A DNA stretch of 64,000 bases. Origin: Buddleja alternifolia. Taxonomy: Eukaryota > Streptophyta > Magnoliopsida > Lamiales > Scrophulariaceae. The position numbers were made by a program, and so were the translations under genes. The stretch covers positions 28,398,591-28,462,590 of the forward strand of contig CM033393.1 in the NCBI GenBank assembly GCA_019426215.1, given 5' to 3'. The stretch's first letter is position 1; each line of letters starts with the position of its first letter. The notes beneath the pieces are model-generated. The model saw only the letters and a program-made list of their open reading frames with translations. It did no database searches and was not told the origin of the DNA. Of this stretch, positions 56,248 through 64,000 are shown piece by piece.

Positions 56248-58156
56248 TGATAAGAGGTGTTTTTACGTGTTTTTAAGACCGAAATTCTTATGATTTGGAT
56301 TCACTTATTGCTTAAATCATTTCACATTTGCATTTAATAGGTGTGTTAAGTGAATACAGGTAATAAATGAGAATACATGAAGAAAAGGGAAGAAAAACGA
56401 TGTACAAAACAAGTTCAAGCATGTTTTTCAACACCTAGGCGGTTTATGCATCTCCTACCACATTCGAGCGATAATTCCGTACATTTCGAGACCGACTTAG
56501 ACAAAGTTTCCTTCTAAAACGTTTTAGATGTATGTCTTAGCTTCAAATGGGAACTTGAAACATCCAAATCGGAGGTCTATAGAGATAATTGTGAAGGAAA
56601 TACGATTGCTGCGCCGAACAGAGAAGTACATGTGCCAGGATACGCCCCAGCGCCCTCCTAGTCATGCCTAGGCATGGATAGTCCGAATGTTACTCCTTTT
56701 CAGCCTAAATTCCAGCATTATATGATGGGTAAGAATCACTTTTGGCCATAAGTCAGCACATGTGTTCACGGTTGTCATAAGTGTGTTTCTTGGTAGATTT
56801 ACTTTATGGGCGCCAAATCAGAAACAACCTCTATGTTGAAACGTAATTTAGGTATACGTAACGACCGAATTGGACAAAATGTCCTTCTGGAAAGTTGTAG
56901 ATCTATGTTTTATCGGAACATGGGTACTTGAATCATCCAATTTGGAGATCTGTGGAGAAGTTTATGAGGAAAATACTAAGACTGCGCTGGAAAGCAAGAA
57001 AATGGCAGCATGCATGTGTTTTGTTGAAGTTTTCACATGGTTATGCTTGGTGGAATTCTTAAGGGCCGAAAGTTCAGCATTTTTTAGCTGGTTGGAATCT
57101 TAAAAGCCAAACTTTAAGCATCACCTTAGGTGGAATTCTCATTGGGGAACTTTAATGGGAATTCTTAATGCATACTTTAGTGGAATTTTGGCTATAAAAG
57201 GAGGGGGAACCCATACTCTTCATCATTCACTATCAATTTCAGATTCTTGGAGGAGAGGAGGAGGAGGAACAGGTCCTCAAGCTTCATTCATCACCATTCT
57301 TCATCATTCTAAGAAGAGAAAGCTAGGAATTGAAGCTCCAATCAAGGGGCCATCATCTATCACATTAGAGGGAGTTTTTATAGCCTTTTCATTTCATTCA
57401 TGTCTATGAACATGTGTATTTATTCATTATTGTTTTTCATAATATCTATCATGAACTAAATTCATAAGACTAAGGCCATGTAAGGTCAAATTGTGATATA
57501 TGCTTATAATAGATGATTGTTGAGGTTATACTTATATTGTTATGTGATGTGAATTTGTGTTTTTACCTATCTTGCATATACTTGATCACTATATGTTAGA
57601 ATCTTATGCCTAGGTTGATATTTCGGGAGAAAATTAACTTAGGGTGCAAGAAATTCACATCATGACCCGCAACTAATGAGGAATTGCCCTAGACATAGGT
57701 AAAGATTCCCGGGTAAAGTTGTTCGATTCTAATCGAGTGAACTCTAGTACGTTAATGCATGTTTAGTGGTTAGATTTCCGGATAGGAATATTTGGGAAAT
57801 CACGATCTAAGCATAAGAGTTTATACGCGAGATATCGGTTATTCTCTACCCTCGGAGCTCTCACCATAACAATATAAGTGTAATCATTCAACAAGAACCT
57901 TTATAAGTATATTTGATCAATTTGAACCTAGCATGTGCCTTAGTCTCCCTTTATAATTGGTTTTAAATCACTTGCTCATCTTTGTTCTTGTTCTTTACAA
58001 ATTTTATTTGAATTTATTCTTACTTTGTTTATTCACTTCATTACAAATCTTAAACTAGAATTCAAGTCTCCGTAGTTCGACAACCCGGACTTTTTGTCCA
58101 CACTTATTACTACACACGACTAGTGCACTTGCTATCATAGCACGTTAGCCGTGTCA
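56248..58156 (+). repeat. 3' LTR of A2
   Basis: 1909 bp, nearly identical to 50246-52161, and ends GTTAGCCGTGTCA. Confidence 0.92.
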
Positions 58157-58161
58157 CCTTT

Positions 58162-58740
58162 AAGACATGACTCACAAGTAGGAAATGAGTCAGACCTAAT
58201 TGGAACAATAAGCTTACGTTTTTCCAACTCATGAATCTTAAATTCACCAGCATGTCCCAGTCTAAGGTGCCATTTTTTGGTTCACTCCACTCACACTACG
58301 TTTTCTAGTCATAGTATTCACCATACATTGATTTCGGACATTCAAATAGTATAAACCATTAATTAAAGATGCAGAGCCAACACGCTTATTTTCAAAATAA
58401 ATATCACAAGAATCATGTTTAAAAGAAAACAAATATCATTTCCTGACCAATACAGGAATAGTAACAATATTCTTGAGCCCATTTGGAAAAACTAGGCAAT
58501 CATCTAAAATTATTTGATGTTCAGAAAATAATTTAATAGAAGTAATTCCAATGTGCGTCGCAGCCACGTTGTGTCCACTTCCAACATTGATAATTACTTC
58601 TCATCCAGCTTTTTACTTGCCTCCAGATTCTGGTTCAAAACACATATATGAGAATGAGTTTCGGAATCTAGAATCCAAGACATAGAAAATATCATCATAG
58701 AACAGTTTATTTCAAAAACATAAAGCTCTATATCTGCTTT
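58162..58740 (-). pseudogene. pol: copia C3 protease and pre-integrase remnant
   Basis: Minus strand: SWILDSETHSHICF stands where the copia protease active site D[ST]G is expected, with Gly replaced by Glu. Next comes VGSGHNVAATHIGI, and toward 58162 the pre-integrase block ends in TCESCLKG, the Cys pair of the integrase zinc finger. That sequence continues on the other side of A2 (50245). Several stops are present. Confidence 0.7.
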
Positions 58741-59505
58741 ATTTTATGCTTTCAGCTTCGGATAGTCACGCTTCTAATGTCCTGCGTCTTTGCAATGGAG
58801 GCATATATCTGTCTTTTTAGGGCCTTTGCCCTTGAACTTCTTCTTTGGGTTTGCCTTGCCTTTGGATTTCCCAGAAGATTTTGCCACTCCCAATTGCTTC
58901 TTGCCTCGTTTCTTCTTCTGAGTTTTTGAAGTCTCAGTAGAAATGACCAAAGCAATCTCTTTCATCGTGGGGTCCATTGATTGAGCATTTGAGATTTTGT
59001 GCAAAAGACACAGCAGTGAACACTCAATGTCATTCATGTTGAAATTCACTATGAATTGCGAAAAAGACTTAGGGAGTAGCTACAGGATGAGATCAGTCTG
59101 AAGCTGAAAGTCCATAGAGAATCGAGAGCCTCCAATCTCTCAAATATGGATCATTTTCAAAACATGATCTCCAACTTTCTCTCCTTCCTCCATTCTCGCC
59201 CCAAAGAGTTGACTGGAGATCTCATAACGAACAGTCTTGCTGTGCTCTCCATAGAGCTCCTTTAGATGAACCATGATTTCATCAGTTACTCTCATCTTTT
59301 AATGAGATCGCTGCAGTTCATTGTTCATCGGTCCCAGCATGTACCCCTTGACATGAGTGTCAGCTTTTACCCATTCATCACGGGAAAGTCTATCTTCAAA
59401 AGCTCCGAGGTCCGGGACTTCAAGGCTGAGGACAATCCTCAGATTTTGTATCCAATCAACGAAATTCGGTCCAGTGAGGACATTTTTCTCAAGCAACACG
59501 GTCAA
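58741..59505 (-). pseudogene. gag: copia C3 gag remnant
   Basis: The likely start is the ATG at 59505 (MTVLLEKNVLTGPNFVDWI), a standard copia Gag opening, and the frame is readable to 59299. A gap of broken sequence follows. The 59049-58774 frame then carries a Lys/Gly-rich stretch (KKKFKGKGPKK) and the zinc knuckle CLHCKDAGH, which is cut by a stop right after the His. The order fits copia Gag. The primer site expected just upstream is missing. Confidence 0.75.
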
Positions 59506-59518
59506 AGGGTTAGTTATT

Positions 59519-60330
59519 GTGTAGGAAATAAACTGCAGAAAATACTAAGATTTACGATTAGATGTGTTATTATGTACTTTCAAGTAAAATCAAGGATTTA
59601 AATATTTACTTGACTCCCACTATTTTCTCGAAACACTGCACTCCCACTGCAATAATTGGAAACCCCGTTGGATTGGTTTCATAGTGAGTGATTGAGTTCT
59701 TCAACGATCTAAACAAGTTGTAACTTTTTTTTTAACTCCAATTTAAACAAGTGGCAATATCATGTAAAAGGTTAAATCCAATTTAACAAATCCATTTTTT
59801 TTCACATATACCAACCTATTATGAAAAGAGTTTAAATTTACTTTAAAACATTTAACAGTTTTTAGCTTGAAGAACTTAAGTCCAATTAAATTTCTCAATA
59901 AATCCAATTTAAAATAAATTTAAATACAATTTGAATTATTTAACTAAATCTAATTTAGAGTTTTGATAAACTTAGATCCAATTTAATTTATTCACTAAAT
60001 CTAATTTAGAGTTTGAATAAAATTAAATCCAATTTAATTTATTCACCAAATCCAATTTAGAAGTTGAACAAAAATTTATTTAATTAGGGTTCATCAATTG
60101 ATAAATAGTTTGGTCAAACCTTTTAATTGGGTTATACCCACATAATTAATTATGTAATAATTGGGTAACCCAATTTAAATCGTTGGGCCAGGCTAAGCAC
60201 AATTAATTATGTTGGGCCCAACCCAAATTATTATTTAAAATACAGTTGGGCTCAACCTAGCACTTTTAAATTAATGTGCTGGGCCAAGCCCAGTAGTTCA
60301 ACCACACTGGGCCAAGCCAAGCACTATTTA
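59519..60330 (-). repeat. probable 5' LTR remnant of copia C3
   Basis: TGTAGGAAATAAACTGCAGAAA at 59519 resembles the LTR 3' end of this copia type (TGTTGGGAATTATACGAATA, then CAGCGGAAA) on the plus strand. An AT-rich zone follows at 59700-60200, then a GGGCCAAGCC-rich repeat (60190-60330). Only about 0.8 kb of an expected ~1.7 kb remains, and the primer site has been lost. Confidence 0.4.
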
Positions 60331-60462
60331 GCATGCGCTGAGCTTAGCCCGACGCGGGTTGTCCGTGCACTGGTATGAGCGCTAATTCCAAACGATCAGA
60401 ACACGGAGAAAAGCGCATCACAAGCTCAATCGAAGTATGGGCAAACATCACACACACGAGAT

Positions 60463-61162
60463 TTGGAAGAATCGCAACCCCAGGAGATCGACTTGGAATG
60501 TTTGGAGGTGGAAACCCTAGAAGTGAGAGATGACACAGTACACGCAATTGACGGCGATAGAGTCCAGATTCTGGCTACGGAGATGCAGGAGAGGCCTAAT
60601 ACAGGGCCAAATCGGGATATCCAGGGGGCTAGGCTATGGAGAAATCTGTTCGCTGGAAATTGGGAAAGCCTAAATGGAGTAGCTCTGGAGCATATCGACA
60701 GTGAGGGGGAGGAGATTCAGCTCACGAAGGAGGATATAGATACTGAGATTGTGTATTGGCAGTATTCACTAACAGCGTATATTCCGAGTCAAAATCTTCC
60801 TGTCCAAGTTATGGTTAACTTCCTAAAGGCCCGGTGGAAAGGGATTGAAATGCCGCGGGTGGTGAAACATGATAAAGGCTACTTCGTGCTGCACTTTGAG
60901 AAGGAGGAGGATATGGAAGCAGCATTAAATCGAGGTCATCAATTCTTCTATTCCAAACCTTTAATCTTAACAAGGTGGAAAGGAGGTGTAGATTTTCGGG
61001 AGCAGTTGAAACAGGTACCTATCTGGGTGCAATTACCCAATCTTCCGCTTGAAATGTGGGGGGCGATTAGTTTGAGCAAGATAGTGAGTAAGATTGGAGT
61101 CCCCCTGTACACGGATGAAATGATTGGAAAAAAACTGAAACTGGAATTTGCGAGGGTGCTAG
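60463..61162 (+). pseudogene. LINE (L1-type) ORF1 fragment, DUF4283-like
   Basis: An open frame of ~230 codons (no clear ATG at its start; it begins at about 60463 within an open frame) reads YWQYSLTAYIPSQNLPVQVM and KPLILTRWKGGVDFREQLKQ. VPIWVQLPNLPLEMWG and KIVSKIGVPLYTDEM follow, then LEFARVL. These are the blocks of the DUF4283 domain found in ORF1 of plant L1-type LINEs and related retrotransposon-derived proteins. A CCHC finger should follow, but homology stops at about 61162 where repeat X2 begins. There is no ORF2 (endonuclease/RT) in the window. It could alternatively be a domesticated DUF4283 gene fragment. Confidence 0.65.
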
Positions 61163-62485
61163 AATTACTTTCTTACTATTACATAAGCCTAATATGTTCT
61201 CAGGAGGGAATTATAACATGCTTATTGGGGGGGGGGGGTCTCATCAGACTTAATTATCTTGTTTTAATTATCTATCGTATGCATGCATTACATCACATAA
61301 TCATCATAGACAGATAAATAAAACATCCACAAAGCGGTAAAATTGAGGATGAACCACCTCGAGCCCTAACCTAGTAACCCACTCGAGCTAAAGTGGGTTT
61401 GGACATTCTAGAAAGTAAAAAACAACCTAGACTATTACAATGGTATCGCCTCAGCATACAAGTCTTCAAATCTTGGCTCCGTCTCCTTGCTCCGTCTTCG
61501 ATTACATAGAATAGCAAAATCTCCTAATATACTATACGAAAAGGAAAGAGCCAAACCGGCTATAATTTACAACTCTAGAATAATTACATACATCGAAAAC
61601 CAACACTACGACTAGGCTCGTGGTTCTTCCCCTTATCACATAAACATGCCAAGCAACAAACATATATGCGATAAAGGAAATTTTACCCATTCTTCATTGG
61701 GATAAGTTCGATATTGATTTCTAAAACCTTTCTCAGAGTTTATAAGTCTAAAACATCATAGGTAAGGTCTTTGGGTCACCCACCTCTAGAAAGTACGAAG
61801 AAAGGAATTTTTTTTTTATTTAACTTTCTGTTGGCATGGTTTGACCCACGCCTGGGCGCCCCATGCAGTAGCTGTTGCTGTTCGCGATTTTCAAATCCAT
61901 TTTTCGTACGTTCGTGATTTTTTCGAGTTTCGATTAACGAATCTGAATTCTCCTAAGGTCTGAGTTTTATTACTTGATGATTAAACCTTCGGTTCAACCA
62001 TCTCGCAACACCCCACCAAAGGTGGTTTCAAAAAACTAAATCAAAACTTTCGAAAACAACCATATACCCAAATTTCAGATTTCATGATTTTTAAAACCAA
62101 CGACTTTTTAAACATTAAAATCGTAAAAATCAAACAACATCCCAAATCAAAATCAATCCTAGTCTTTTGATGAACATATTGATTATCATGCTTTCAATTT
62201 TACAATTAAAACGTAAAAACAAACATTTATAATCACATAAAAAATCCGATCGAGCCAAACCATGGCTCTGATACCACTGTTGGGTTAACTCATTCCCATG
62301 GGTGGCAAGTGGCAGCGGAAATTAAAATTTTACAAGAGTAAATGTACAACCACCCGAAAATAGGAATATGGAGTTAGTTCGATCGAATTTGATAAGGAGG
62401 TAAGCGAAATTATACCTTTCAAAAATTTTGTTTTACCTCGTACTTTGGATCTCAGTAACCTTGTGGTGCAAATCCACACAATTTC
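61163..62485 (-). mobile_element. copia-type non-coding derivative X2 (second copy of X1)
   Basis: It parallels 11220-12450 in order and spacing. On the minus strand an LTR end (ATGAGTTAACCCAACA, ending 62279) is followed by the perfect tRNA-iMet primer site TGGTATCAGAGC (62277 to 62266). The interior down to 61163 has no gag or pol but contains a run of 12 G (61227-61238). The LTR part above 62279 is cut at 62485 by the A3 LTR. The left boundary interrupts LINE ORF1. Confidence 0.55.
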
Positions 62486-64000
62486 TGATATATGTTATTT
62501 TTACACTAGTTTTCCCCCGTTTATCGACTTAGTTTTGATTGTTTCCTTGATAATTTGATCACATATGATGCTTTGATCCTTGTCTTCTCATATTTTATAG
62601 AATAACATTACATTTGGAGGAAAAGAACAAGGATTGAAGGTAAATCATGCATAAAGATACAAACTGTCTGCGCAGTGATAGAGTTTATTGAATAGAGTTC
62701 TCTACCCATGTCCAAATTACACACTTGATTTACCAATGGAAAGATAAGAGGCAAAGTTACATTTCTTATGTTGAAGACAAAGATCATATATGTAAGGAAG
62801 GAGGTGAAAACGTCATCGGAAGAGACGTCTTATGATGGAATTTTCTCATTCAGTGACTTGTGAGACGATTTTGTCATCTTTAACATTTTATTTAGGCCTA
62901 AGTGTCTTCTTGAGAGTTGTATATATTTGTTTTAGGATTCTACAGCATCTTGAATCAGTGTATTCCGACATCGGTAGAGAAAGTTATGCGAAGTTTACCA
63001 AAACTGGCTGGAGCAGCAAGGGACGAACGCCGAGGCGTTCACATGCAGTAGCCAACGCCGAGGCGTTCAACAAGCGAACGCCGCGGCGTTCGCGGCAGCG
63101 GGTTGGCCTATAAATACCCCTTTTAGCCATTTTTTACCCTAACTCACCTTGGATATCAGCAGCCACACGAAAATAGAGAGAGGGAGAGCTTAGAAGAGAA
63201 GATTAAAGGTCAAAAGACGGAGAATTCAACGAGGAATCCACATCTCTACAAGAATTAGGGAGTTTTTACATATTTATTTCTTGAATTTGTTCAAACCTCT
63301 TATGACTTGTATGATTTATATTTGTACTTTTGACATGAATATGAGCTAAACTTGTTTGATTGAGGCCATGGATAGGCCATTTATGTTATTTTGATTGTTG
63401 TTTTGTTGGTGTTTATTGGATTAATTTTGGTTTTAGCTATGTATTCAATATTTGATCTCAATGCTACATTTGCTTGATCACCAAGTGTTTGATAAAATGC
63501 CTAGGTTAGAGATCGAGAGATAATAACCTAGGGAAGATATAAACATTGAATACCCTATAGTTAAACCGACTAGAGATAGACTCGGTTTCTTTAGGTGGCT
63601 TTCCATTCACGTGGGGAATTCCTAGACCTTAAATGCATCCTCGTTAATCGGGTTTTCATATAGAGATATATAGGAAATCGTTACCAAGGGTAGGGTTGCT
63701 ATGCCAAGAGATTGGGTAGTATGTACGTTAGGGAATTTCGCCTTAGCTAAATCAATCTAATAATCCAATAGAACCTAAATCACAATCGAAATGCATAATT
63801 GGTTGAACCATGTGCCTTGATCGCTTCTCTCTATTGTTTCCTCCCTTTATTTGGTGTGACGTTGCCTTAGTTTATTTTCTAGTATTTATTAATTAGTTAA
63901 TCAACCTTTCTATCGACCGATTTAACTTAGAATTGACTAATATAGTAGTCTTGGTACTTAGATTATAGTTGTCCCTGCGGATACGATAACCCTGGACTTA
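62486..64000 (+). repeat. Athila-like LTR A3, incomplete (runs off the window)
   Basis: TGATATATG at 62486 gives the TGATA start shared by A1 and A2. The layout matches those LTRs: GC palindromes (63026-63098), TATA box TATAAATA at 63109-63116, GGCCATGGATAGGCC, CCATGTGCCTTGATCG, and near the end CCCTGCGGATACGATAACCC (compare CCCTGTGGTTCGACAACCC in A1). The 3' end of the LTR, the primer site and gag would lie beyond 64000. It is clearly diverged from A1 and A2, so it is another family. The start coordinate is inferred from the motif. Confidence 0.7.

Larger units (their letters stand above)
50246..58156 (+). mobile_element. Athila-like element A2, non-autonomous (gag and protease only), recent
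   Basis: Perfect TSD CCTTT (50241-50245 and 58157-58161), with termini TGATAAG and GTGTCA. LTRs of 1916 and 1909 bp differ at only about 1-2% of positions by eye. The 4.1 kb interior has a perfect Athila-type primer site, gag and protease in one frame with a single TAG between them, the CGCTTCTTGGGAGGCAACCC motif (54646-54665), a long 3' untranslated region, stem-loop and polypurine tract. RT, RNase H, integrase and env-like ORF are absent. The structure matches what is called TR-GAG. It must have been mobilised by another element's pol. It sits inside C3 integrase, so it is younger than C3. Confidence 0.9.
43339..60330 (-). mobile_element. Copia retrotransposon C3 interior and 5' LTR remnant, split by four insertions
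   Basis: Minus-strand copia sequence surfaces in order of increasing coordinate: polypurine tract and RNase H end (43339-43410), RNase H and RT C-terminus (44909-45633), RT active-site segment (47248-47345), RT N-terminus and integrase (48911-50245), protease/pre-integrase and gag (58162-59505), and a 5' LTR remnant (59519 to about 60330). The insertions are S3, L5, S4 and A2, each flanked by a 5-bp TSD. Removing each insertion plus one TSD copy rejoins the copia sequence. Together with the 3' LTR (29257-43338) the element measured roughly 6 kb or more before insertions. Confidence 0.8.

Overview
This window looks like repeat-rich heterochromatin from a dicot plant nuclear genome. It is AT-rich, almost every coding stretch belongs to a transposable element or an integrated virus, and I found no host gene I would defend. 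The species cannot be read from the sequence.

Layout. 1-1950 is the 5' part of a minus-strand Ty1/copia element (C1) with a very short LTR. 2041-3755 is a large inverted repeat whose arms are built of ~190 bp tandem units. 3864-9503 holds a MITE-like sequence, two tRNA-derived SINEs with perfect target-site duplications (TSDs), and nested terminal-inverted-repeat (TIR) elements with a solo LTR inside. 9504-10719 is featureless AT-rich DNA. 10720-12869 is a minus-strand copia-type derivative (X1) with no coding capacity.

13070-20960 is the most unusual part: one nearly full-length, decayed endogenous pararetrovirus (Caulimoviridae). It starts at its tRNA-iMet primer site. The order is ORF1, coiled-coil ORF2, capsid (CP), a small ORF, movement protein (MP), protease, reverse transcriptase/RNase H, a last ORF, then promoter, poly(A) signal and leader hairpin. 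Most junctions are tight stop/start overlaps, and CP precedes MP. A degenerate protease-like domain sits in front of the real protease.

21212-60330 is a nested retrotransposon cluster. A truncated copia (C2) lies next to a second minus-strand copia (C3, 29257 to about 60330). C3 has been split by solo LTRs (43411-44903, 45634-47242, 47346-48905) and by two plus-strand Athila-like Ty3/gypsy elements: A1 (30390-42764, with gag, pol and an env-like ORF, all broken) and A2 (50246-58156, near-identical LTRs, gag and protease only). Removing each insertion with one TSD copy rejoins the interrupted copia sequence, so the insertion sites are well defined.

60463-61162 is a LINE ORF1 fragment, cut by a second copy of the X derivative (61163-62485). 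That copy is followed by the start of a third Athila-like LTR (A3, 62486 to the window end). As a system the region is a graveyard. C3, C2 and A1 are dead, the pararetrovirus is dead, and A2 is the youngest insertion. A2 can only have moved using enzymes supplied by another element.
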